Source: Balaenoptera acutorostrata
Taxonomy: Eukaryota > Chordata > Mammalia > Artiodactyla > Balaenopteridae
Assembly (NCBI RefSeq): GCF_949987535.1
Contig: NC_080082.1
Location: 48,274,374 to 48,338,373, forward strand
Reading direction: 5' to 3'
DNA length: 64,000 nucleotides
The notes beneath the pieces are model-generated. The model ran no database searches. It had not been told where the DNA came from and saw nothing but the letters and a program-made list of their open reading frames with translations. This document shows, one piece after another, positions 46,166 through 57,152 of this stretch. Within the stretch, counting starts at the first letter, position 1. Every line of letters begins with the position of its first letter. Position numbers and translations under genes: made by a program.

Positions 46166-47277
46166 GTACCTGGGCATTGCACCAAAGCTGGAAAACACCT
46201 TTCTTCCAACCAGGAGAGAGAATGGTTCATGTCAAAAAGAAAAGGAGGCCTCCTCCACCCCGCCCTCCCTGGGCCGTTCACCAGGTCGTGGTGGGATGTC
46301 GCACAGCCGGGCAGGCCCCGGGCAGCACAGGGCGTGGGGGACAGCCTCCCCGGGCCTCAGCAGTCCGAACTCCCACCACCACTGCCTCACCCCCCGCCAC
46401 AGAGGCAGGAAGAGGCAGCCCCAGCCTCAGAGGCCCACTTCACAGGCTCTCCGCTCGCCTCCTCCCTGCCCCGTAGGCACCCTCAGGCTTGAAAAGAGCC
46501 GGGAAAAAGACTCCATCAGCCCAAGGAGAGAGGATTCTTGGAGCCCAGACCATGCCCCCTGCCTATGAGAGATGATAAGCATGTTGCGTCATCGAGGCCC
46601 AGAGTCCTGCTTTCTTTTCTCATTTCACTTTGGGGAAGATGACAAACCAGGCCTCTAGCTGGTTGCCTCAGGACTTATTTTTTCAGTCATGTTAAAAAAA
46701 AGCAAACTGAACCAGGGCAAAGGCAGTTCTCCAGTGAAGCCGGCCTGGCTGAGCACTGGCCTGGCCCAGTTGAATCCAAGCTTTAAGGGCCCTGAAAGTA
46801 AAGGCTGCTGTGTGCCGGCTCACCCAACTGTCCACAGGGCACTCTGGGGCTGAAGTCTCGCCCTGGCGTCAGGCATCCCCGCCTGGCCCCGTTATCGCCA
46901 CAACACAAGCACCAGAAACCGTTTTTAAGATCACGGCAGAAAACGGTAAGACTTTCCAGCATTCTGCACAGTTTCTCCTCATCTGCAGGAAGACTTCACT
47001 GCCCTGAATTTGAGGAGGCTATTTCCTTTACTCCCGAGCACAAAAAGGCAAGGTAGGGGGATTCTGCTGGGGTTCAGCCTCTGTAGGCCCAGCCGCCTTG
47101 GAGTGAGGGATGCTGAGTTTCACACTCAGCCCCCGCCTTGTCCAGCCCAAGGACATGTGGGGTGGTGGTTAGAAGTATCATCTGCAAGGCTTCTATCCCC
47201 AGGGGAGGACGAAGGTCACCTCCTTCAGGAAGCATCAGAGGACCAAGGCTCAGGACAGGACAGCACTGATGCCACTT
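46166..47277. other. Intronic sequence, nothing recognised
   Basis: No exon or repeat found. 46590-46700 and 46920-47010 are somewhat AT-richer. Confidence 0.4.
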
Positions 47278-47292
47278 AAGACATCTGGGCAG

Positions 47293-47631
47293 GACTTCCC
47301 TGGTGGTGCAGTGGTTAAGAATCTGCCTGCCAATGCAGGGGACACGGGTCCGAGCCCTGGTCTGGGAAGCAGCTAAGCCTGTGCGCCACAGCTACTGAGC
47401 CTGCGCTCTAGAGCCTGTGAGCCACAGCTACTGAGCCCACGTGCCACAATTACTGAAGCCTGCACACCTAGAGCCCGTGCTCCGCAACAAGAGAAGCAAC
47501 CACAATGAGAAGCCCCTGCACCGCGACGAAGAGTAGCCCCCGCTCGCCACAACTAGAGAAAGCCCGTGCACAGCAACAAAGATCCAAAACAGCCAAAAAT
47601 AATAATTAATTAGTTAATTAATTAAAAAAAA
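47293..47631 (+). mobile_element. CHR SINE, full length
   Basis: GACTTCCCTGGTGGTGCAGT head and CHR body. The tail has TTAATTAGTTAATTAATTAA variants before A10. Perfect 15-bp target-site duplication AAGACATCTGGGCAG at 47278-47292 and 47632-47646. The repeated TTAATTA in its tail mimics homeodomain sites. Confidence 0.96.
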
Positions 47632-47646
47632 AAGACATCTGGGCAG

Positions 47647-48689
47647 AAGGCAACTCAGGCTCTTCCGGCAGCAAGAGGAGGTGCCTGACGTGTGCAGGAG
47701 ATGAAGGCACTCAGGCAGGGTCCCCAGCTCGTGGCCAGGCCTGTGAGTATCACCACATCAAGGGGGTTGCTTGAGGGGAAAGGCAGCACCACAGGCAGGG
47801 TGGCAGGGGTGAAGGCACAGAGTCCCCTGCTACTGGCCCGAAATGACAAAAACTGGACCAAGCTGAGATTCATTCGTGCAATCTTTTTTTTCCTTAAATA
47901 TTCACAGGTCACAAAACTGCCTCTGGGCATTATATGCAGGATTAAGACATCAATTAAGTGAGGTCTGAATGCTCCACTGATTCAAATAGTACCAAGACAG
48001 GATGAAGTATTTCCAAAATCGGTCTCTAAGCATCAAAGTGCCACAGCGTTGCACAAAACCTACTTGAAGGGACAGGAATTCCATCTCTCCCGCAGATGAA
48101 TGTGCAGGGGCTTCTGAGGGAGAGGAGTGCGGGAATTCCATACCGCATGACCCCCACGGCCATTCCTTCCCTACCCTGTGACCCAGGGATTCAAAGGGTA
48201 AAATCCCAGAACAACAGGAGGGACAGAAAGGAAAGAGCTGGTTGGAATTACATATCCTCAGGAAGCTCAATCCATCAGTCCTCTCAGAGAAACCAGAGCC
48301 AGGAAGAAAACGGTGGTTCAGCCCGTGGTGAGCTGAGTGTGCCTGAGACCTGACCGGGGCCAGGCAGTCGAGAGCCACGTGCAGGGAGAGCTGGGACCAG
48401 GGCCTGACTGCTCCCACCCCCTGTGTCCAGCCTCCCAGTGCACGGTAAGTCAGGTTCTCCCCGCTACTCTCAGGTCCCCACTTTCCACTAGGCTTTCTCG
48501 TTGACTTAGGGTTAAATGCCTATTCACCGGGAGACAAAGGCAGCAAGCCTACTGGAATACTTTTCACAGACACACCAAGAATCTAAGTCATCATCTACGT
48601 ACCTTTTCTAATTTGGGACACATTACCCAGGATGCAGGATCCTGGTGCGTGTCTGCCCCAAACCATCCACCCCTCACCGTCTCCCGTGC
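47647..48689. other. Intronic sequence, nothing recognised
   Basis: No exon or repeat found. Confidence 0.4.
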
Positions 48690-49240
48690 ACGGAAAGGCA
48701 GGGGAATAGAAATAGACAGCTTAACCCGCTGCCTGATGAATACACACAGGCCACCTCCGTTCCGTGTAATTAACAGCTCTAACACTGGCATGACACCGAC
48801 TCAAGTTAACACAGCCTCACTCAAAACCCGAGAAGGCGCATGGCAATGGCTGACATGCTTGCTTTTCTGTGACGCTTCCAGAGGTGCTTAACTGAAATCC
48901 ACGGCGCCGAGCTATTAAACAGCACAGAAGTATCTCCTTTTATTTCCTACCCCACCTTCAGATCAATTTAATCATCTGCTGAACAGGAAAGCAGAACCAC
49001 AGCCTAAATTATGGAAGTGAGAGACGCCTGCTCTTATTAAGTTTCAACTTTTGACCTCCACGTTCAAACTGCAATACCTAGCACAAGGAAAGAAATGATC
49101 AGCTATGATCTCATGTTTGTGGGGAAGAAGAGTATGATTATAGAGGAATTTACAGGAAATCAAAAAGGTACTGCTTGAGAGAATGGAAAACAATAAAGCA
49201 GTCACAGAAAGGAAATGAGTGACACCCAAACATAAATGAG
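48690..49240. other. Candidate conserved non-coding region
   Basis: Repeat-free complex sequence with TTAACCCGCTGCCTGATG, GTGTAATTAACAGCTC, 'GACTCAAGTTAACACAGCC', 'GAGCTATTAAACAGCAC', 'AGATCAATTTAATCATCTGC' and 'CTTATTAAGTTTCAAC'. Mixed E-box and homeodomain cores. Conservation untested. Confidence 0.3.
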
Positions 49241-49558
49241 AAGTGAAGCTTCCCCTGTGCTGGGAGAGGCTGCCTGTTGCCTCCTAATCAGACAGGCTGC
49301 GGGAAGGATCCCAAATCCCCAGCTCAGCCGCTACCTGGGAGCTGGGGTACATGTGGGTGGCAGGGCGCCGTGCTGGGGGAAGCATAGCTGCACGTCCCCA
49401 GGCCCTCCACCCCACCACACCCTGGCCTCCACAAGATCTTTTCTGTGGGCTCTGAGCAGGTCGGATGGCCAAGAATGAACCGAGAGAGAGGCTGACACTC
49501 AGGCAGCACCCCCAGCCCCTCAGGGTACTCCTCAGAGCCACATGGGGCAGCATCAGAG
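49241..49558. other. Unassigned intronic stretch
   Basis: No exon or repeat recognised. Confidence 0.3.
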
Positions 49559-49559
49559 C

Positions 49560-49790
49560 CTGGAACCATTGGCCTGGGCTCAGCTCCTGGCTTTTTCTTG
49601 GGCAAATCACTTTCCTGTGCCTCAGTTTGCTCACCTGTAGCATGGGGATAATCAGAGTCCTACCTTATAACATAAATAAAATACCTCTTTAAATAAGGTG
49701 ACGTGTGTCAAGTGCTTAGCATAGCACCTTGCACGAAGGAAGTCTCAAAAGGTGACAGCATGATTACTAGGATGTGTTGTCACTTGACTT
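49560..49790 (+). repeat. MIR SINE
   Basis: 'TCTTGGGCAAATCACTTTCC', 'GTGCCTCAGTTTGCTCACC', 'AGCATGGGGATAATCAGAG' and 'AAGTGCTTAGCATAGCACC' follow the sense MIR order closely. Confidence 0.85.
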
Positions 49791-49804
49791 TTGCTCTCAC
49801 TCAA

Positions 49805-49865
49805 TCCTTGAGCCATCCATCAAGGGAGACCACGTCCACTCTGCAGGTATGGAAACTGAGGCTTG
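49805..49865 (-). repeat. MIR fragment, antisense
   Basis: 'CCACTCTGCAGGTATGGAAAC' and TGAGGC fit the inverted MIR core. It overlaps in consensus with the MIR at 50195, so the two are separate copies and not one split element. Confidence 0.5.
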
Positions 49866-49866
49866 G

Positions 49867-50194
49867 TGTTATACACTGAACACTGTGTTCCCCCCAAATT
49901 CATAGGTTGAAACCTATCCCCAGCGTGATAGTATTTGGAGGTAGGATCTTTGGGGGATACTTAGGTTATGAGGGTGGAACCCTCATGAATGGGATTGGTA
50001 CCCTTATAAAAGAGACCCTAGAGAACTCCCTCACCCCTTCTGCCATTTGAGGACACAGAAAGAAGACAGCCGTCTATGAACCAGAAAGTGGGTCCTCACC
50101 TTGGCCTTGGACCTTCCAGCCTCCAGAACTGTGAGAAATGAATTTCTGTTGCTCATAAGCCACCCAGTCTATGGTAATTGTTAGGCAGCATGAA
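49867..50194 (+). repeat. MaLR-type LTR (solo)
   Basis: 'TGTTCCCCCCAAATTCATAGG', 'GATAGTATTTGGAGGTAGG', 'TGAGGGTGGAACCCTCATG', 'TACCCTTATAAAAGAGACCC', 'GCCGTCTATGAACCAGAAAG', 'CCTCCAGAACTGTGAGAAAT' and 'AAGCCACCCAGTCTATGG' form a textbook old MaLR-like LTR text. No internal region attached. Confidence 0.8.
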
Positions 50195-50335
50195 TCTTCA
50201 CGTCCATGCTGTGAGTTAGGCATTACTACATCCCCATTTTATAGATGAAGAAGCTGAGGCTCAGAGAAGTTAAATGACTTCCTGAGGTGGGTGGGCTGGG
50301 GTGAGAATTTGGATATGCCCAACTGGATAGTTTTT
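50195..50335 (-). repeat. MIR SINE, antisense
   Basis: 'ATCCCCATTTTATAGATGAAG', AAGCTGAGGCTCAGAGAAG and TTAAATGACTTCCTGAGG are the inverted MIR core. Confidence 0.75.
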
Positions 50336-50585
50336 CCATTACCCCAGGTAACTTCTCTCCACGGGCCGAGAGGGGGGCGTTGGAAAAAGCATCCAGGACA
50401 GGGGCCCAAAGATACATCAATGAGCCATAATTTAATACCATGGAAACCCAGTCTCTCCTGTAAATGAGGGGCCTGCCCGCCATTCCACCCAGAATCCTTC
50501 CTTCAGTTACCGGAGGAGGGAGATGACTCGCATGGCTCCCACCAAGAATGACTGCAGTCACTACAGAGGCCAGAACGCACGCTGC
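50336..50585. other. Unassigned intronic stretch
   Basis: No exon or repeat recognised. Confidence 0.3.
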
Positions 50586-50589
50586 TAAA

Positions 50590-50795
50590 ACACACCCCTG
50601 AGGCAGTAAGGACAACGTGACATTTCTAAAACAGTTCTACTGCCATCAAATGCCAAATAAGTCCTTTCTGCTGTTGGCTTTAATAAAACTGGGAAGTATC
50701 TTATGAACGCAGAATCTACCTCAGAGCCTTGGAAATGTCACCAGAATTAAAGCATGCTCGTTCCAAAGTGACGAACTAATGACTTGTCCCTCAGG
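50590..50795. other. Small complex AT-richer island, weak regulatory candidate
   Basis: 'CAAATGCCAAATAAGTCC', 'GGCTTTAATAAAACTGGG' and 'CAGAATTAAAGCATGCTCG' in unique sequence. Confidence 0.25.
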
Positions 50796-51149
50796 AGATG
50801 CTGGGGTGCACAACCCAGCCCTGGTCTCCAAAGCACTCAGAATGTAAGCGGCCACAAGGGATGTCACATCTGGGACATAGGTGGACGCGGTCCCTGAGTA
50901 GCCAGGATTTATTCTTCTGCCAACTGGGGGCTACGGAGGGGCCAGGCATTTGTTACTTCATCAAAACAAGAAGAGGTGGCTGTGAGCTGGAAGGACACAA
51001 GCCCGCATGCTCACAGAGTGTGCGGCCAGGATGGGCACCGGGCCAGGGCTGCCGACAGAGCTGCTGGCCCGCCCACCCGCCAGCTCTCGCAAGGGTCAGT
51101 ATCGATGCCTGTCAACAGCCCTCAGATCTTCGCCTCTGGACCAGCCTCT
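50796..51149. other. Unassigned intronic stretch
   Basis: No exon or repeat recognised. Confidence 0.3.
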
Positions 51150-52080
51150 CTCCCCCTGGCACCTGCCTCAAACTCAACACACCACAAACAAGTCCCTCAC
51201 CTGCCAAAGCACCTGCCCCATCTTGGTGACACACCACCCAGCTGTTCAGGACAAAACCCCAGAGTCACATTCAACTCCACCCTTCACTCAGGCATCAAGG
51301 CCGGTTCCTCCCAGGAGCGTTCCCCTTGACTGCCCCTTACTCTCAACTCTGTCACCTACCCCTCCACGGCCACCTGGACCCTGCAGCAGCCTCCTAACTG
51401 GCAGCCTGCTCCCACTCCTGACCCACAGCTTTAAAAAACGAAAACCTGGGCTTCCCTGGTGGCACAGTGGTTAAGAATCTGCCTGCCAATGCAGGCGACA
51501 CGGGTTCGATCCCTGGCCCTGGAAGATCCCACATGCCGCGGTGCAACTAAGCCCACGCGCCACAACTACTGAAGCCACATGCCACAACTAGTGAAGCCCA
51601 TGCGCCTAGAGCCCGTGCTCCACAACAATGAGAAGCCCGCGCACCCCAACGAAGAGTAGCCCCCACTTTCCGCAACTAGAGAAAGCCTGTGCGCAGCAAC
51701 GAAGACCCAACACAGCCAAAAATTTTTAAAAAACAAATTAAAAAAAAAAAAAAAGAAAACCTGATCCTACCATTCTCCTGCCTAAGTCCTTGAAGGTTTC
51801 CCCTGGTTCCCATTTCTCTCAAGACAAAGTCCAGGCAGACACCACGGCCCACCCGGCCCCTGCCCATCTCTCTAACCAACCTCAGGGGTCACTTCCGCAG
51901 TGTGTGGCTCTAGGCTGGCCACACAAAGCCACCAACCTTTCTTGTCTCCAGCCTTTGAACAAGTGGTCCCTTGGCCTGGATCACGCTCTCCTTCTCCCCA
52001 CTCTGCACTTCCCCCAAACTCAACGGCCGACTCACCCTCATCCTCAGGCCACAGTGTTCCCAAGTGCTTCAAGACTAAGT
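51150..52080 (+). repeat. L2 LINE, interrupted by a CHR SINE
   Basis: Left part: 'GTCACATTCAACTCCACCC', 'GCAGCCTCCTAACTGGCAGCC'. Right part: 'CTGATCCTACCATTCTCCTGC', 'CTAAGTCCTTGAAGGTTTCCC', 'CTCAAGACAAAGTCCAGGC' and 'CTTGGCCTGGATCACGCTC'. The two halves are contiguous in the L2 consensus, with the SINE dropped between them at 51449-51754. Confidence 0.75.
51449..51754 (+). mobile_element. CHR SINE, slightly shortened
   Basis: GGCTTCCCTGGTGGCACAGT head, B-box GGTTCGATCCCTGG, tail A14. Target-site duplication GAAAACCTG at 51440-51448 and 51755-51763, both inside the L2 sequence. One CAACTACTGA block is missing compared with full-length copies. Confidence 0.94.
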
Positions 52081-52267
52081 GAGCAAGGTCTCCCAACTAG
52101 ACAGGGAACTTGAGGCATGGCCTTAGGATCAGATGTGAGGAGTCCACACGCCTCCCAGTCAGGGGACGATACAGCCAAAGCCCTGCCTCTCCTCTCTCCT
52201 ACATTCAGAATAAGTGCAGCCATACAACAAATAAAACACATTTTAGTGCTATAAAAGAGCAACTCGA
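52081..52267. other. Unassigned intronic stretch
   Basis: No exon or repeat recognised. Confidence 0.3.
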
Positions 52268-52661
52268 GGACCTCCCTTGTGGTGCAGTGGTTAAGAATCC
52301 GCCTGCCAATGCAGGGGACACGGGTTCGAGCCCTGGTCCAGGAAGATCCCACATGCTGCGGAGCAACTAAGCCCGTGTGCCACAACTACTGAGCCTGCGC
52401 TCTAGAGCCCACAAGCCACAACTACTGAGCCCACGTGACACAACTACTGAAGCCCATGCACCTAGAGCCTGTGCTCCGCAACAAGACAAGCCACCGCAAT
52501 GAGAAGCCCGTGCACCGCAACAAAGAGTAGCCCCTGCTCGCTGCAACTAGAGAAAACCCGTGGGCAGCAACAAAGACCCAACGCAGCCAAAAATAAATAA
52601 ATAAAATAAATAAATTTTTAAAATAAATAAATAAATAAGTAAAAAAAAAAAAAAAAAAAAA
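52268..52661 (+). mobile_element. CHR SINE, full length with long tail
   Basis: GGACCTCCCTTGTGGTGCAG head, all CHR blocks, a long (AAATA)n tail interrupted by TTTTT, then A21. Target-site duplication is not clear (AACTCGA against AACTAGA at best). Confidence 0.92.
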
Positions 52662-53220
52662 CTAGATGGCTTAGGAAGAAAACTGGCAGCACATCAGTGG
52701 AGGGCCTCTTCAAGGGCCCACAGAGGCGATGCCCAACTGGAGGCACCTTGCCCTGCTGTGACCCAGCAGAAAACACACTGCAGGTAGGGCTATCAGTACC
52801 AGCAAAAAAAGAGAGCAGGCAACGTAAGACACGTAAAAAGGATGCCAACTAGTCAAGACATATGCATGACATGAGGAAAACATGTTTACCTTTCTGGTAA
52901 TAGGATCATGTATGATGTTTATTTTTATTCTTTTTCACTATCTACTTTAACTGAGCTATATACGTTTGGCTCATTTATGGTAAGATTTCTTATAAAAACT
53001 CCTAAAGAAAAAGAGAAATTTAATTGACATTCGAGTGACGTGTGTCCTTTTGGAAAAAACAGACCAACTGACAAACAAAAAATACAAAACAGAAGAGGCT
53101 GAGACAAGAGTTCTAGGGACCAGCTTGTCTGAGGGGCTCTCTGAGATGGAGTGGGCGGGAACAGCAGGGTCTCTCACCTTCCTGGGCTGAGCACAACAAA
53201 CAGCCACAAGCCATACTCAC
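52662..53220. other. Intronic flank, partly AT-rich
   Basis: 52850-53060 is AT-rich ('GATGTTTATTTTTATTC', 'GAGCTATATACGTTTGGC') and repeat class is unknown. The segment ends at the donor of the 45-bp exon. Confidence 0.35.
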
Positions 53221-53265
53221 CATTCCACAATCTCCGGATGAAGAATGGTGTTGTTGACATTGAAC
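53221..53265 (-). CDS. PEPD: PEPD internal exon, 45 bp (residues ~168-183)
   Basis: The exon begins with the last base of the Lys168 codon, then reads FNVNNTILHPEIVE and ends two bases into Cys183 (TG|). Phases join exactly to the exons on each side. The acceptor is GTTTTCTGTCTGTAG and the donor is AATG|GTGAGT, both strong. The second residue is Asn where human has Glu (FEVNNT), which needs at least two base changes. It encodes the hinge from the N-terminal domain into the linker before the catalytic domain. I recall exon 7 of human PEPD as a 45-bp exon whose in-frame skipping causes prolidase deficiency, and length and position fit. An old L1 lies ~280 bp upstream of the exon in transcript sense, at 53545 and above. 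Confidence 0.94.
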
Positions 53266-53544
53266 CTACAGACAGAAAACAAGTAAAGTCCATTAGTTCA
53301 GTGGTCTATCATCTCCCAGCAAGAAATACTTCATTCAAGACATACCAAGAGAAAGCCTGACCAAGAGAACTTTAACTTCATGACTCCCTGGACAACAGAA
53401 GGCCTGCTGCTGCTCACGTCCTGCAGCAGACTTGGCAGTCCAGGCCACGTCCTCCAAGTGTCGTCAGTTGGAGAACAAGCTGCTTGGCTGCAAAACGCCA
53501 TCCTCCACCCTCGCTAGGCAGACAGCATAGCCTCTTCCATCAAG

Positions 53545-55135
53545 TATACCCACATATACATAATAGGAGTTCCAGAAGAAAAGGAGAGAGATAATGGAGC
53601 AGAAGAATATTTGAAAATACAATGGCCAAAAACTTTGCTGATTCAATGAAAAACATCATTGTAAACATCCATGAAGCTCAATGAACTCCAAGTGGGATAA
53701 ACTCAAAAGAGATCCACACCCGGACACATAATCAAACTGTCAAAAGAAAACCTTAAAAGCAGTAAGAGAAAACAAATTCATCACACGCAAAGGATCTTCA
53801 GTAAGATTAATGGCTGATTTCTCATCAGAAACTACAGAGGCCAGAAGGCAGAATACGGGATGACATATTCAAATTGCTAAAAGAAAAGTATCTGTCAACA
53901 AAGATTCCATATCCAGCAAAGCTATGCTTCATAAATGAAAGAGAAATTAAAACAGTCCCAGATAAACAAAAACTGAGAGAATTCATCACTAGAAGACCTA
54001 GCTTATAAGAAATACTAAAAGGAATCTTTCAGACTATAGTGAAAGGAGTTTCTAGAGAGTAACTAGGATCCATATAAGGATAAAAAGGGCACTGGTAAAG
54101 GTAATTACATAGGCAAGTACAGAAACAGTGTAAATGTATTTTTTGTTTGTAAGTCCTATCTGATTTAAAAGACAACTGCGTAAAGCAATAATTATAAACC
54201 TGTGTAGATCACTGCGAAATGTATAAAGATGCAATCTGTATGCAATAACAGCACAAAGGAAGGGAGCATAATTTTTGTGTACTATTGAAATCAACTGATA
54301 TTAATGCAAACTAGATTATTACAAGTTTAAGAAGTCATTTGTAATCCTCTGGGTAACCACTAAGAAAATAACTAAAATATACAGAAAATGAAATAAAAAA
54401 GGAATCAAAACTGTATACTGCAAAAAAATCAATTAAACACAAAAGAAGGGAGTAATGGAGAAACTGAGGAACAAAAATAATATATGACACAGAAAACTAA
54501 TAACAAAATGGCAGAAAGAAGGTTTTCCTTATCAGTAATTACTTTAGATGCAAATGGATTAAATTTTCCAATTAAAAGACAAGGATTGGCAGAATAGATG
54601 GGAAAAAAAAAAGATTCAACTATATGCTCAAAAGAGACACTTTAGACTCAAAGACACAAGATGAAAGTGAAAGGATGGGAAAAGATATATTATGCAAACA
54701 GAAACCAATATATCCATAGACTGGAATATTTCTCAGCCATAAAAATGACCAAAGTACTGATTCATGCTACAACATGGATGAATTTTGAAAACACAGTGAA
54801 TGAAGCCAGATATAAAAGGCCACATACTGTATGACTCCGTTTATATCAAATGCTAAAGTAGGCAAATCCATAAAGACAGAAAATAGATTAGTGGTGGCCA
54901 AGGGAATGACTGCTAATGGGTACAGGGTTTCTTCTTGGGTGATGAAAATATTCTAAAATTGATTGTGATGATGACTGCACAAATCTATAGACATACAAAA
55001 AGGCATTTTAGTTGTACAGTTTAAGTGGGTCAGTTGTAAGGTATGTGAATTATATTCCAACAAAGCTGTTTTTAAAAACTTACTGAATTATACACATAAT
55101 GAATTTTATTGTATATAAATTTTATTCTAATAAAA
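53545..55135 (+). repeat. Ancient L1 (L1M-type) with internal deletion
   Basis: The left part (53545-~54705) carries old L1 text: 'CTCAATGAACTCCAAGTGGG', 'GAGATCCACACCCGGACAC', 'CAGAAACTACAGAGGCCAG', 'CATATCCAGCAAAGCTATGC', 'ATTACTTTAGATGCAAATGG' and 'TTAAAAGACAAGGATTGGCAG'. Near 54708 it jumps to the far 3' end: 'ACTGGAATATTTCTCAGCC', 'CAACATGGATGAATTTTG', 'GTGAATTATATTCCAACAAAG'. Most of ORF2 between is missing. All frames are closed by stops. Confidence 0.75.
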
Positions 55136-55139
55136 TTGA

Positions 55140-56185
55140 TTTATAAAAATTGACAGAAATGAGAAACAGATAAATCGACAAGCATAGTTTCAGATTTTCA
55201 CATATCTCTTCTGATGACAGAACAAGCAAACAGAGAAATCAGTAAAGTTGCAGAAGATACAAACAATACAATTAACCAACTTAATTTCATTGACATATAC
55301 AGAACACTACAGCCAACAACTGCAGACTACATGCTCTCTTTAAGTATACATGAAACACTTATCATGAAACAATAACATATGTTGGAAGTTTCAACAAATT
55401 TCAAAGGGATGAAATACAGAGAATATTCATTGATTACAGTAGAATTAAACTAGGAATCAGTAACAGAAAAATATAAAATCCAAAATTGTTTGGGAATTAA
55501 GCAATAAACTTCTAAATACCTACAGTTCAAAGAAGAGATAATAATAAAATCAGAAAATAAAACCATGAAATATCGTTAATTGGTGAAATGCAGCTAAAGT
55601 AGTGCTTAGAGAAAAATTTATAGCTCTAAATGCAGGCAGTAGAAAAGAACGTTGAAAATCAATGATCTAAACTTCCATCCCGGGACTTCCCTGGTGGCGC
55701 AGTGGTTAAGAATCCGCCTGCCAATGCAGGGGACACGGGTTTGACCCCTGGTCCAGGAAGAGCCCACATGCCACAGAGCTACTGGGCTCACGTGCCGCAA
55801 CTACTGAAGCCTGCGTGACGCAACTACTGAGCCTGCATGCTGCAACTACTGAAGCCCACGCACCTAGAGCCCGTGCTCCGCAACAAGAGAAGTCACAGCA
55901 ATGAGAAGCCCATGCGCTGCAAGGAAGAGCGGGCCCCCACTTGGCACAAGTAGGGAAAGCCCACGTGCAGCAATGAAAACCCGACGCAGCCAAATAAATA
56001 AATCAATAAAAATAAACTTCCATCCCAGAAATATCTTTCTTCTTTCTCAATGAACCAGAGAAAGAACAAATAAAACCTAAGGAGATTAGAAATTTTTTAA
56101 AGCAAAAAATCAATGAAATAAGAAGCAAACATACAATAGAGAAAAATCTACAAAGCCAGAAGTTCTTTGATAAGATGAACATAAC
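55140..56185 (+). repeat. Ancient L1/HAL1 ORF2 fragment, split by a CHR SINE
   Basis: Text like 'GAATTAAACTAGGAATCAG', 'TTGTTTGGGAATTAAGC', 'CAGCTAAAGTAGTGCTTAG', 'GAAAAATTTATAGCTCTAAA', 'AATCAATGATCTAAACTTCC' and 'AAAAATCAATGAAATAAGAAG' is ORF2 middle text, mutated and stop-rich. The SINE at 55682-56012 sits inside it. Confidence 0.7.
55682..56012 (+). mobile_element. CHR SINE nested in old L1
   Basis: GGGACTTCCCTGGTGGCGCA head, tail CAAATAAATAAATCAATAAA. Perfect 14-bp target-site duplication TAAACTTCCATCCC at 55668-55681 and 56013-56026. Confidence 0.96.
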
Positions 56186-56826
56186 TGAAAAGGGAACCCA
56201 GGAGACAAAAGGATCAGGTTGGGACACTTCTGTCATGTGTGACTCAGCGCTCAAGCCATCAGTGACACAGCTAGGTAAGCACAATGTGTCTCAGCACAAT
56301 GTATGGTCCTCAGCAGAGAAGCCTTGGGAAGCCTTCAATCCTCAAGATTCTGAGCCCTGCTCCATCTCAAGCCAGGATATCACACAGGGCATATAGGATT
56401 GTGACCCACCAGGAATCCTCCATGGCCTCACTGATGGGTGTTTGAAAACACCTATCTAATGCTGTGGTTGTGCAGCTGGTACCCCCACTTCTGGCTGAAG
56501 GAGGGACAAGGACGGGGAGAGGGAAGGAGGTATTAGCAGGCTGAAAGGATTACAGATCTTCGAAGCTTTCAGGATCCCTAACTATAAAAATAAGACTACT
56601 TAATTCAAAGTCTACCAAAATGTTGAAGAATCAAGCCCTACTTGTGAAATATCAAAGAGACCACAGAGAGCCAACGTGGCTCAGAGTAAAGAACAGAGCA
56701 GGAGATGACATAAATAAAGACGGCAATATAGACTGTCTCCCATTCTGCCAAATATCACTTTGACGCTAGGAAAAGCGATGGCCTATCTCCTCAAAAGCCA
56801 AACACGCCAGTAAAATCTCATGTTAC
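56186..56826. other. Intronic sequence, nothing recognised
   Basis: No exon or clear repeat found. Confidence 0.35.
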
Positions 56827-57152
56827 AAAACATACGTACATATACACACGTGCACACACACACACACAAACAGCAAGGTGACCAGGCACAAAGACATAGA
56901 TGCAAACACACAGAAACACACACAGACAGGCATACGCTTAGAAAAGAGGCGCAGGCAGACACACACAGATGTACATTCACGGACACAGGCAAATACATCC
57001 ACACACACACACACAAAGGCATAAACTTGGACTAACACACAAAGATCCACACCCAAATATACACACAAACAGAAACACACAGACTCACACAAATGCACAC
57101 TCAGACACAAAAACATCCAGATAGAGAAACACCCTCAGACACACACATAAGA
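56827..57152. repeat. Degenerate ACAC-rich satellite-like stretch
   Basis: About 325 bp dominated by ACACACA with interspersed AGAAAC, CAGACA, GGCATA and ATCCACACCC. Compositionally like the TG minisatellite at 36 kb on the opposite strand, but without its ordered longer motifs. Stop-poor frames are an artefact. Confidence 0.85.

Noticed and set aside
49805..50335. One MIR split by the insertion of a MaLR LTR
   Set aside because: The two antisense MIR pieces cover overlapping parts of the consensus (both contain the gaaactgaggc core), so they are separate copies.
47293..56012. Spaced direct repeats that might suggest a CRISPR-like or satellite array
   Set aside because: The repeats are independent CHR SINE insertions, most with their own target-site duplication, at irregular distances. 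The organism is a mammal.
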